From Jacaranda mimosifolia (taxonomy: Eukaryota; Streptophyta; Magnoliopsida; Lamiales; Bignoniaceae), in contig CM032118.1 of assembly GCA_018894105.1 (NCBI GenBank), positions 34,886,690-34,950,689 on the forward strand: a DNA stretch of 64,000 nt, given 5' to 3'. The position numbers were made by a program, and so were the translations under genes. How positions within the stretch are numbered: position 1 is the stretch's first letter; each line of letters opens with the position of its first letter. Shown here one piece after another: positions 1-10,674 of this stretch. The notes below the pieces were generated by a model. That model saw only the letters and a list, made by a program, of their open reading frames with translations. It made no database searches and had not been told where the DNA came from.

Positions 1-63
1 ATATTCATTAATTAATCGTGCTCATGAACTTTCGGGATTCTAATCAGTTAACTTGGCCAAGAT

Positions 64-199
64 CTTAGCTACAATGTCGTTAAGTGACTTCAAAAATCTT
101 ACCTATAATGCTGTTAAGTGGCATTAGAAACCTTAACTACAACGCCGTTAAGAGGCTTCAGAATTCTTAACTACAATGCTGTTAAATGGCTTCAGAAAT
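64..199. repeat. 34-bp minisatellite, four copies
   Basis: Four head-to-tail copies of a 34-bp unit begin at 64, 98, 132 and 166. Each starts CTTA(A/G/C)CTA and contains the word GTTAAG or GTTAAA. The copies differ at a few positions, so the array is old. It shows no coding periodicity and no similarity to the nearby transposons. The rest of 1-813 is AT-rich sequence in which I see nothing else. Confidence 0.85.
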
Positions 200-813
200 C
201 TTTTGCTATTGTAACCCCATAGCACAGTTATGGAACCCGTTCCTATCGATAGTTTCTCGATTATTTATAGCATACATCTTTTTTGTTATTTCATTTCAAT
301 AGAGAATACTATGTTTTATGCAAGATTCAATTTTTTTTTTTCACATGCTCAAATCTTAAAAATAAGTTTTATGCATGCGAAAAATTCTTATGAAAAATGA
401 AATATTTGCAGATGAAAAATTCTACAATAATTAAACCATTAGATTTAAAGTTCAATATGAAAAAATCACCTACTTTTATGCAGAAATCATTCATATGTTA
501 GTGCCCAAGAATAAAATTTCCTATGAAGTTTCTAAAGAATAATAGAAAAATTAATATCTTTCTCACCTCTACGTATTGGCTTCTCTATTTCCTACTATAG
601 TTGTATTCATACTACTATGCTAAGTAATCTAGATAACCTAGAATTCATATCTTTTTTGAGATAAGAATGTCACTCTAATCCTAACTCCTCAAATTTGATC
701 AGATCTCAATCTTAGATAATGATAACTCAAAACCGTGAAGATAATTCTAAAATCCAAACTTTATCAGGATTAGGTAGTTACTGAAATTTCAAGCTCATGA
801 CTAATATCCTATT

Positions 814-1560
814 ATGAGCATTGGAAGCACTGGAGGGCAAGATGGTTATTTTGGCACTGGAGGGTGCAACATGCTGATGGGACCTATCGCAAGAGAAAAA
901 GCAAAGAGGTTGAAAGATGGCTTTGCAGATTTGGCTATGTCATTTGTTGAAGAGATGCATCAAGAATGGGCTAAGGAAGATAAGAGCATGTCAAGAAGCC
1001 AAAATAATGAATTTGGACAGCCCATCACGTTGTGCTTGGTGTATAAGGCTTGAAAAAGCCCAAGAAGGCCAAAAGAAGTTCTAAACTTGTGGGACTTATG
1101 GAGAAAAGAAGAAGCTGTGACCAAATCAAATTCTTATTTCTAATTGGATTTGGGCTTGGATTATTATCCGTACGCTTAGTTTATAGCTTATTTTAATTAA
1201 GGCTTGCAAGGAGAATATAAATACTCTCTTAAAAACATGTATGGCAGATTTTTGATTAATATTGATTTATTTTCTGCATTTTTCTCTCAAGAAAAATCAC
1301 GACGTTGCTTGTTGCATCAAGAAATTGAATAGGTTCTTTCAAGGTACTAATTCCTTCTAGTATTTATTCAATTTCTAATTCTTATTCCCAATTATTTGCA
1401 TTTCTAAGATCAAGTATCTTAGGGATTCAATAGAGAGGATTTTTATTCTATGGTTTGTTCAATATCAAATTATGTGTTTGGGGTTTCAAGATCATCATAT
1501 CCTTGGGGTTCCGCATCATATCTGAAATTCTAACTTTTCATGATTTAATTATTCTAGATT
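814..1560 (+). mobile_element. Ty3/gypsy gag end and LTR relic
   Basis: A 79-codon open stretch (814-1053) contains GPIAREKAKRLK followed by an acidic helix. This resembles the GPxTRxxAKRLK segment found near the end of plant Ty3/gypsy gag-pol open frames or just before their 3' LTR. The next 500 bases look like an LTR: a TATAAATA box near 1216, a pyrimidine-rich leader, and the closing words GGGGTTCCGCATCA near 1505. No second LTR or target duplication was found, so this is a fragment. Family resemblance is from memory; the exact lineage is unresolved. Confidence 0.5.
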
Positions 1561-2504
1561 TTGGCTAACTATTACCATAATTTAGTAATTAAATAACAGG
1601 AAATATCTCTAATGAACTTTTGCATGAAAATATAGTGGTACAAAAAAGGAGGTTCTATCATATCACCTCTATTTATATGGTTTTAGCTAACTAATGTGAC
1701 TAAATACCTTATGGGGGTCAAAAACTATCCAAATAGAGTTTTAAAACCATGAGAAGACCTCCAAAATTATCAATCTATCCATAAACCCAAAAATTCCATA
1801 AAAAAATTGATTGTCGTCATCTTTAACTTGATAATCATAGACACAAATCCGTAAGTACTTCATAATAATTTGTGGGCTTATATTTTTTTTTCTATACTAT
1901 TTATGAGCTTAATTATAACTTAAAATAAATTAAATAGCTTGGGTTGTTATTATACTTAACCCATAGAAACACAAATACAATTTATAGGCTTATTTTTAAA
2001 CTAGGTATGGGCCTTAACAACTTGAAATAAATTAAATAATTTGGTCTAACTAATACATCTTAAATCACTAATTATATATGAATTAAAGATTAATATTTCC
2101 TTCACCATAAATTGGCAACCAGAGTAGCTAACTTAAAATCATTACTATAGAGCTCAATCAATAAAGTTCCATCAAATAATTGACTTAATGAACTGTACAT
2201 CTTTAATCATCACCAAGCAATCCTAAAAATATTATTAAAATCTAAAATCTATATCTTGAAATTGCAAATAAAATCAAGATGAATATCTAAAATAGGATCT
2301 TTAATAACTCCCAAATTTTTTTATTTATATTCTATATTTTCTTTCTATATATTAAAATCCCTTAAATGTTGATCGAGTCCCAAATAAATTTGTATTCTCA
2401 AATTCTAGGAGAAGAGCAACCCAAGAATATTAGTGAAAAATCAAAATCAAATAATTTTACTCCATATTTCCTACCATCCAATATTGTTTCTATATTATAA
2501 TAAT
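1561..2504. other. AT-rich intergenic stretch
   Basis: No gene or recognisable transposon domain was seen in this stretch. It is AT-rich with many short A and T runs. Confidence 0.6.
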
Positions 2505-2770
2505 TCATATAAAGACTAGGAGTATTACATCTTCTATAGGGGACTCTTCAAGCTTACTAAAGAAGTTATTTTCAGCCGCAACAAGTTTCTCTTGAATACC
2601 CTTAATTCGAGCAACAAATTGTCTTTTTCTCTTATAGATATTGCCAAAGATTTGCCTATTCCAGTTTAACATGGTTTCCGGGAGAATATTAAGGGCATGC
2701 ACAATAGAGTGGCACAATGAGGGTGGGATGTCCAAGCAAGCTCAAATCTAAATGGTCTTAAAGTACGGAT
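2505..2770 (-). mobile_element. LINE (non-LTR retrotransposon) fragment
   Basis: Read on the minus strand, about 2760-2724 gives RPFRFELAWTSHP. In another frame 2735-2505 gives WNRQIFGNIYKRKRQFVARIKGIQ. Both match the linker between the endonuclease and reverse transcriptase of plant L1-type LINEs, typically RPFRFE-AW--HP followed by WNK-VFGNIF-RK--LLARL-GIQ. A frameshift separates the two pieces. Neither catalytic domain is present, so this is a short dead relic. Orientation is minus. Confidence 0.7.
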
Positions 2771-2772
2771 TT

Positions 2773-2793
2773 GGGGGGGGGGGGGGGGGGGGG
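2773..2793. repeat. Homopolymer run of 21 G
   Basis: There are 21 consecutive G on the plus strand, just beyond the 5' side of the LINE relic. Such a run could form G-quadruplex structure and is prone to length error in sequencing, so the exact length should be treated with caution. Confidence 0.9.
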
Positions 2794-5325
2794 AGTACCA
2801 TTAAGGTCGTTCAAAAGTGGGTGGTGATGCGAATTTGCTTGTGAATTCAGTTCTGTTGGAGCGTGGAAGTTACTTGAGAAATCAAGCATAACTGCATAAG
2901 CAACCTTATTGCTTCATATATGGTACCGTCATTGTAGTAAAATCATCAACGGAAAGGAAGCGAACCAGAACAAAATTGCTATTGAAAAAGGTGTATATTA
3001 TCATTTTCCCTGTCGACATGATAGGGTAGATGAACGTACAATCAAAGTGCACTTCTCAGTGCACTCCTCCTATTTATATTGCAATGTAGATGACTGACTT
3101 TCTATATATAACAAATTATTTAAAATTAAAAGTACAAAAGAAACTACGAATTCAAATGAAAAGAGAACATCTCAAATCTAGCTCGTTGTTTTAATTAATG
3201 CTTTATTCAATTAATTTTGTTGATCAACTTATTTTTTATCCATTAATGTTGAATAGGGGTGCTTGTTTGGTTTAAATAATTCATTAATTATGGTTTAGTA
3301 ATTCGGTTACTGAAAGTTAAAAAAATAAAAATAAATTGAAATAGTAAAAACTTTAATTAAAATATGACATTAATTTTATTTCTTATTTAATACTTTTGGT
3401 TTTGGTAAGTAAAAGTAAAAGTAAAAGTAAAAGACAATATAAAAATAAAAAACATATATATATAAACATGGTTGATTACCAAATTATAAAAAATAACAAT
3501 GTGGTATCCAGTAGAAATTGATAGACCAAATCAAATCGAATGCTACCAAAATTTTTATAAAAAAAAAAAAAAATACCCCCACATTTTTAATTTAGTTTCG
3601 TTACATATCGATTTTTTTTTCATATTTATTTCGATCAAATTTTTAATTATATCAAACTATAAACACTCCCAATCCCCGATGTTGAATTACACTTATTTAT
3701 TCTGATTGTATAATGATCATTGTACCATCTATAAACTGGTAGGTTATTTATTTACAATTTCTTTTACTAAAATTTCTATCTTAACTATGGACTTAATGAG
3801 GATAATTAAATAAATTACTTAATAGTGCAAATAATTAATGGTGGAACGATATCCCATTTAATTTCAATTGCTATTTACTTTACAAAAGACTTATATTCTT
3901 GTTGACAAATGATTAATTTCAGCTAATTAAAGTGTGATGTGTAAGACATATAATACTATATAATAGTTATTAATTTAAAATTTTTTATTTATATCTTGAG
4001 ATTTATTAAATTTAATTTCGAAATGTATATTTTAATTAATACCCTAGACCCTAGTATTTATGCTGGGCAAAAATCAAGTGTGACTAAGTGTCAAGATGAA
4101 GTGCATGGCACAGCTAATTAAATCAACTCTTTTACCCTAAAAATTATAGTTGATCAAGTTGTGATGCACGACATATCAAAGTACGTGGATCATGTTAAAG
4201 CAATTTTCTGATATTATCTCATACATAATATGAATATCAAATATATAAATATTAAAGAAGTTCAAGTCATTTGAAGTCTCTAACTTAATATTATATATAT
4301 ATATATATAAAGGTGATCGAGGCTCATTCAAGAGGATATAGACATACACACAAATATGGGGGGAAAAAAAACAGCTTGCCATCCAAAGTATGCACGTTTT
4401 TATACATTGCTAACTGAACTTTTCTTTGTGACACTTTACCATTCAAAGCACTATACTTTTTTTTTTTCTTTCCGTCTTGCCATATATGAATGAATTCTGA
4501 GGGAATATTATGAAAAGATTTCGTCACATCAATGGTAGGGGCCTCCTTTTTAAGATATTATAGTCAAATCTTCCATTTTTATGGATATATATAATAGTCA
4601 TTTCTTTTGTATAACCTTGTTAGATCGCAAAATGAATTAACTTTTCTTAGTGTACTTTTCTTAGATTGCATGTGATAATTCAAGTTAAAATAGGTAGTCT
4701 TTTAATGAAGTGACCAAAAATATATTTGGAAAAGACTCATGTAACTACTATGATAGAATACCATGAAATGTTTTACTAAAATTGATTCATATATGGCAAG
4801 GTAAAAGAAAAATTATAGTTCAGATGGTAAATTGTCACAAAAAGAAAATAGTAAGCAAAATATAAAAATGCACATAGCTCAGATGTCAAAGTATCTTTAT
4901 CCCCACAAATAAAAAAAACATGCACATACTTGAAGGGACATAAGTACAAGCTCATCTATCAAGCCAATTTTTAAGTTCAAGACTCAAGTCCTCAAAGTTT
5001 TAGATCTAAGCCTCAAAGTTTTAGATCTAAGAATGTAGTCTTCATAACTTTAATTGCAAAAAACAAGTCTTCAACGCCCCAAGTTTCTACCTTTGCAAAG
5101 TATTTCTACTACAAAGGTCATATACTTTTTCAAGGTGCCAAATCCCAAGTTTTTTTTTTTTTATTTTGAGGATGACATTCGATTTCAAGGTAATTTATAG
5201 CATCTTTTTGCCTAGCCAATGAAAACTACATCATGGATCCAAAAAACAAGCTAGAAGCCCTTGAATCATAAATTGAGAGAGAAGAATCATTGGATTAAGT
5301 CTTCTGTAAGATATTTTCTCATAAA
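2794..5325. other. Gene-free AT-rich DNA
   Basis: No credible gene was seen. The stretch contains a short GTAAAA repeat near 3410-3435, an (AT)n run near 4294-4310, and low-complexity T and A runs. The last 500 bases before element A resemble decayed retrotransposon LTR sequence, but no ends could be fixed. Confidence 0.55.
4990..5031. repeat. Exact 21-bp tandem duplication
   Basis: The 21-bp word starting CCTCAAAGTTTTAGATC occurs twice in exact tandem, at 4990-5010 and 5011-5031. It is a local duplication of unknown significance. Confidence 0.9.
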
Positions 5326-5829
5326 TTGCATGCAGCACCCCCACTCGGGATACCACCTAAGCTGAGGCGCCACTCTGATTCAATCTTAATTCAAGCCAAG
5401 AAGCAAACTATACAATCAATAAACCCATCAGAAAATTTCAAAACTTATCAAACACATATAGCAGCGGATACCGACTTAACAAACCTTAAACAATCCTATA
5501 ACATACAGCACATAAACTAAATACATGTCACAAAATCTCTAGTTCAACTTATCAGAAATAGCGGAACATCAAACCAAAACAAACCTTAACAAAAGTATAT
5601 CTTACATACTGCAGCCATAAGGTCATCATCTGATATATCAAACATCTCTAAGCGTGAAACTTAACATACGAGTGGTCCTTTAATAGATAACATAATATTT
5701 ACATTCCATATGCCAGACTTTAGACTTAATGTGGGAATTTCTAATATGTTACAAAGCAATCACCAATCCATGCCCGAATCCAAGCTTAACATTTAGTCAT
5801 GTCTGAGAAAATTAAGATAAACGGCGAAA

Positions 5830-5846
5830 TAAGTCCAAAGGACTTA
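5830..5846. repeat. LTR palindrome TAAGTCC-AAA-GGACTTA
   Basis: A perfect 7-bp inverted repeat with a 3-nt spacer, followed by GTGAGGGATAAT. The same palindrome sits at 11180-11196, 18850-18866 and 53631-53647, in each long LTR of elements A, B and C in which this zone survives. It is kept while the surrounding LTR has diverged. Confidence 0.9.
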
Positions 5847-6039
5847 GTGAGGGATAATTATAACATATATAATGGGGATCTGTTGAGGAAGAAATCGACT
5901 CAACAAATCATCAATCAGCAATTAACAGAAATATAACAGGAAACGTTCAAACATTCAAGAACAGTCAAAATACGGTCAAACAGGACAATTTCGAATAACA
6001 TTTACATTGCAGTCAGTCTTATCCAAGCGTGAGAACTTG

Positions 6040-6860
6040 GTACACGACAGTCACCGATAGCCAGTAGATGCCCAGGAGTAGCCTTAGCACATCACAGACA
6101 AACAGACGGTAGATGCCCAAGAATAGCCCTAGCACATCACAGACAAACAGACGGTAGATGCCCAAGAATAGCCCTAGCACATCACAGACAAATAGACAGT
6201 AGATACCTAGGTGTGTCCCTAGCATATCACATATAGACGGTAGATACCTAGGAGTATCCCTAGCATATCATAGACAAACGGTAGATACCTAGGAGTATCC
6301 CTAGCATATCATAGATAGACGGTATGCCTAGGAGTATCCCAAGCACATTATTGATGCTCAAGAGTATCCCTGGCACATCATCGACAAACGAAAGATACCT
6401 ATGAGTATCCCAAGCATATTATAGATAGGCGGTAGATACCTAGGAGTATCCCTAGCATATCACAGATATACGGTAGATACCTAGGAGTATCCTATAGACA
6501 GACGGAAGATACCTAGGAGTATCCCTAGCATATCACAGACAGAGGGTATGCCTAGGAGTATCCCTAGCATATTATTGATGCTCAGGAGTATCCCTGACAC
6601 ATCATTGATACCAAGGAGTCTCCCTAGCATATCACTGACAGACGGGCGATGCCTAGAAGTATCTCTAGCACATCATTGATGCTCAGGAATAACCCTGACA
6701 CATCGCACATACCTAGGAATAGCCCTAGCATATGGCTGACAAACTGAATACCTAGGGAATAGCCCCTAGTGTACATAGACTTACAGAATGAATACCCAGG
6801 GAATAGCCCTTAGCGTATCAGACTTACAAATACTCAGGGAATATCCCCTGACATATCAGA
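6040..6860. repeat. LTR tandem array, 41- to 45-bp units (left copy)
   Basis: Serial copies of GTAGATGCCCA-GAATAGCCC-TAGCACATCACAGACA and variants begin at 6064, 6109, 6154, 6199 and 6240, then become more divergent. Each unit carries CCTAGGAGTATCCCTAG-like words. Because the first units are 45 bp long, the minus strand spells a repeating peptide; this is not a gene. The partner array in the right LTR is shorter. Confidence 0.88.
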
Positions 6861-8600
6861 CGTACAAACAATTCAGAACAGTACAGAAATGCCGACAAGG
6901 CAAACAGTAACAGTACCAAACAGTACAGATATCAGAGCAGTATAGATAACAGAACGAACAGATAACATATATCAGAAGAATGTTCTGGGTGCCAGAGCCA
7001 ATAGAAATTAGAATCATAACAGAAATAACCCTCACAGGGGTGTCTGAATTAGATAACAGAATCTTAAGAGATCTTAACATATCACAGATTTCAATAACAG
7101 TACAGTTAATTTAGAAACAGTAACCCTCATAGGGGTTTATCACAAATACCAATAAGTGAAATAAAGTGCCAGATTGGCAGACCCTCACCTCTTGTAGTCT
7201 CAGAAGTGCTATCACAATCAGCAGCCTATTGGTCCGTGGGACCCACTTCGTCGTTACCTAACCAAAAGGTAATATTTACAATCAAAATCCATACTAAATC
7301 CTATTAATCACAATTATACCATTAATAATCTAGAATCACTAATTTATCGATTTATACAGTATCTCATTCTTATTTCAAGGTCATGGTCAAAATCCTAAAT
7401 CACACAATATGGTTAATCCTTACATAATCAATTCCTAATCAAATGCCATTTAATCTTATAATATAATCCTTAATACTATTTTAAATCCAAGTTTTGGCAT
7501 TTCATAAGTTCGGGTCCACTTATTCCATACTCCTTGCATAGGGATCAACATACCGTATATAAACATATCATCTCTTCCCAAATTCCTATTCTTGGCAAGG
7601 TACAATGCTAAATTAGGAAAGGTACAACACATGCAACATATATATATTAAAGGTACAACTAAATCCAAATTCCAAAGCTTGCTATTGGAGTATCCAAACC
7701 ACAAATCGATAACACAGATGTGTTCGTTTCGTCGAGGAGGTGAAACTGCCTCTGCGCCATCGCCACACCGCCGCTGTCCATCGTCACCGGAAAGTGAGAT
7801 AGCACCACCCAGAGAATCCTCTCGCTGAGATCTTTCCAACGGTACCCTTGGTTTCTGAAATAGCAGTCGAAAAACCCCTTAAAACCCATCCCGAAGCCTT
7901 CACGGTTCAAAAATTCGCCGCCGATTTTCCGCCGTCTCCGCCGCGTATCTCTACCATGCAGTGCTACCACCTTGTTCCCCTCATCGAGTACTAGCTAAAC
8001 TACCCCTTAGATGCTCCATTTGACGCTGGAAGATAAGCAACCCAGTTGCTCGCCGTGAGGTGGTGTTTCGGCCGTTCTCCATTGCTCGGTTCCGGCGGTC
8101 TTCCACCGCGTATGGGGGTGCAGGTAGAGTGCTGGAGGTGAGGAGAGTTGTTTGGGTGGTTGGTTTGGAGGAAGGAGGGTGACCGGTGGTGGTGGTTGTC
8201 TGTGGGAGAAGTGAAGAACGAATGAAGAAGAAGAAAAAGAAAAGAAAAGGGAAAAAAGAAGAAGGAAGAGAAAAAGAAAGCTGCTGCCCGTTTCTTAAAA
8301 ATCAAAATTTCCTATTTTGCAATTTAGTCCTTGAATTTTTGAGCAGTCCTCAATTGAGTCCTTTAAAATCTGAAAATTGCTCCTTAGTCCCCATTGACCC
8401 AAGCTGTTCCATGCAACCCCTCAAATCCAAAAAAAAAAATATTCAATTCAATTCTTGAAAATTGTAATCTAACCCCCAAACTTTAAAAATCTTAGCAATC
8501 AAGTCCTTTTTCATTTTTTCCAAGTCCTAAAATCCGATTAACCCAAAATCTTGATTTCTAAATCCCAATTTCTGAATTACTAAATTTGAGGGGCGTTACA

Positions 8601-8614
8601 CTCCTCCCCCCTTA
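8601..8614 (-). other. Element A polypurine tract
   Basis: On the minus strand AAGGGGGGAGGAG lies directly against the TGTAACG start of the 3' LTR. This is the expected place and composition for the plus-strand primer of reverse transcription. Confidence 0.8.
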
Positions 8615-8639
8615 AAAGAATCTATCCCCAGATTCTCAT

Positions 8640-8960
8640 TTGAGTACTGTTCCGACTAGCAGAAAATAAGTAGATTCGGTCAATCGATCTATATCTTCTT
8701 TATTATATTCTACGAGAATTACTTCTTCAAGTCCGCTACATCTTTATACTTCTCAGATGCATCGTGCCTCTTGACTTGTCCACCTCACTGGCAAACTTTC
8801 TTTAATTGCTTTTAGCACACATGTTTTCTTACGGAACAAAAGGACGTCTTGATTTTTGGTACTGAAATCAGACTCTCCAAAAACTTCCAACCTTGGTATA
8901 TAATGTGACCAAGAAATGCCATCTTCTTTATGTAATAAACCCTAATCTCTAGTTATATAT
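8640..8960 (-). pseudogene. Element A pol scrap (RNase H-integrase junction)
   Basis: The minus strand at 8760-8850 matches, in broken frames, the segment before the integrase zinc finger (LFRKxxCVLKAIKES-LASE-type). It is recognisable because element B (15040-15150) and element C (57090-57180) carry the same stretch. Reverse transcriptase, RNase H and the integrase core are missing. The piece therefore appears to be what remains after one or more large pol deletions. Confidence 0.6.
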
Positions 8961-8965
8961 CTATT

Positions 8966-10230
8966 TTAAAGAAATGCAACAAGTACATAAACATGTAAGA
9001 CACCATGATCATATAAGGTATTATCATAATTTCTAGAATTAGAACTCATACCTTCTACCATCTTAGGAGGATCCGGTGCTTTTTCTCCTGTCAGGGCGTA
9101 GGCTCGAGCTCGTACGGCTTGCTTTCCTTTCCCTGTAGCTATGGGACCTCTCTTTTTGGGACATTCTTTAAGGAAGTGCTGATTGCTCCCACAGCCCAAG
9201 CATCTATCCTGTTTCTTCCAACATTATGATTCCTCATGGCTAGATGCTCTACAAAATCCACATCACTTTAGTGGTCCCTCTTGAGTCAATTCTGCTGTCT
9301 CGCCAGATTGAGGGGCTTGTTGGGCAGTGCTTCCCAACTGAAGCATTGGCTGCTTCCTTCTGACATTACTCTGCCATCAAGGTACATCTTTTCCTTTCGG
9401 CCCCTACTCTCAATCTTTCGGATTTCTTATAGCTCTGACTTAAGTTGCAGTACTCTGCTTATTGCCGAATTGAGATTTGGCAAATCATAAGTGGCCAAGC
9501 CTTGCCTAAGCTCTGGCCGCAACCCTTGTACGAACCATCGAGCCTGTTGACCTTCATCATCTTGTATGTAGGGAGCATATTGTATTAATCAGCTATAAGT
9601 AGCCTCGTACTGACTAACAGTCTTTGCCCCCTGTACAAGATCCATAAACTCTCTTTCTCTTGATTGCTTCACCACTTCTGGCATATATTTACCCATAAAG
9701 TCTCGGGTGAAATTCTCCCAAGTTCGCTAGGTTCTTTCAGCCACCCACTTTCGATCAATCATCTTCTACCAGCTTCGGGTGGAACCTTCTAGAAGGAACG
9801 TTGCAAATCGGACCCTTCGCTCACTTGAATAATGTAGTGTCAAAAAAATATTCTCTAAACTCTCAATCCATTCTTCGGCTTTTCTATCATCAGGGTCTCT
9901 TGGGAACTTCATGGGATTGAAACGAAGAAACCATTCCAATGCTTGATCTTTAGTCGTCTCATTACCAACTTCTGCTCTAGCACTTGGCTATAGATCCTGT
10001 GGCAAAATTCCTGGTTCTTCCTGATGCACAGGGTCTGTTGGCTGACTTTCTAAAGGGTTTTGTGACACCTCTTCTTCTTGCATTGCTTGTGGGTAAGCAG
10101 GTACCTCTCGTCCTGGAACTTGTTGGTCACCAACCCATCGCCCAGGAGGTCTTCCCCATCACCCGGGAGGTCTTCCTCTCCTTCCAGCTCTAGGAGGAAT
10201 GCGTATACCGGAACTTCCTTGAGATGTCAT
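8966..10230 (-). pseudogene. Element A gag and protease start (broken)
   Basis: The frame starts at the minus-strand ATG at 10230-10228 (MTSQGSSG). Domains in order are a low-complexity N-terminus, then the Ty3/gypsy gag core (RFNPMKFPRDPDDRKAEEW at about 9930-9880, then ENFTRDFMGKYMPEVVKQ). Next come a zinc knuckle relic ending HFLKECPKKRG near 9160 and the junction ARAYALTGE. Last is the protease active-site region, read as LYDHG instead of the usual DSG. Several in-frame stops and frame changes interrupt it. Gag would package the element RNA; in this copy it is dead. Identification is strong from the gag core. Confidence 0.85.
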
Positions 10231-10658
10231 CAATCCCGCTAACTCCTTCAAGATTCTAAGGATAAAAGAAGAAGAGTTAGATGAAATCAAAACAACTCAA
10301 AGATACACAAGTCTAATCATCATACAATATACGACAAAATCCCATAGACATCTTATAGTATTGAACGCATCTCCTAATACTGACTGATCAATTCATCTTT
10401 TTTCCTTAAATCACGCAGGATCTTCTCAATACAAAACACAACTAAAACTCATACTCAAACTAACCAAATCAGAAGTTCAGCGACAATCTCAATAATACCC
10501 AAATGATATTCAACACCTAAGTTATCGATAACCTAAGCTTCAATATCCATTAACTCATTCATATCTTAAACATTTCCATAGTCAAACTTAACTCCACTAT
10601 CCAAAAGTTCCATATCCGAGGATCATATCATAGCATTGCTTGGGCCTTCCAAACCCAA

Positions 10659-10670
10659 GCTCTGATACCA
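10659..10670 (-). other. Element A primer-binding site (tRNA-iMet)
   Basis: The minus strand reads TGGTATCAGAGC. This is the exact 12-base complement of the 3' end of plant initiator tRNA-Met, four bases from the inner end of the right LTR. It fixes the element's orientation: 5' LTR on the right. Confidence 0.93.
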
Positions 10671-10674
10671 CCTT

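Larger units (their letters stand above)
5331..8600 (-). repeat. Element A, 3' LTR (left copy)
   Basis: On the minus strand the LTR begins TGTAACGCCCC (at 8600) and ends ...TGCA (at 5331). It aligns with 10675-13691 along its whole length, and similarity is uneven. By eye 7082-7620 is almost identical to its partner, with about 2 differences, whereas 7680-7810 differs at roughly 15% of sites and 5400-5640 at roughly 7-8%. It contains a tandem array at about 6040-6860 and a small GC-rich zone at 7700-8260 that can look coding but is LTR. Confidence 0.93.

Noticed and set aside
6019..6225. Open frame with a repeating LGIYRLFVCDVLG peptide (also 11369-11593 and neighbours)
   Set aside because: It is the minus-strand reading of the 45-bp LTR tandem array. 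The periodicity comes from the DNA repeat, and the frames change between LTR copies.
6040..6860. CRISPR-like look of regularly spaced repeats
   Set aside because: Units are contiguous and degenerate with no unique spacers or leader, and they lie inside a plant LTR.
7456..8458. Several overlapping open frames of 70-127 codons on both strands
   Set aside because: All lie in the GC-richer part of the element A LTR. The partner LTR breaks the frames and no domain is recognisable.
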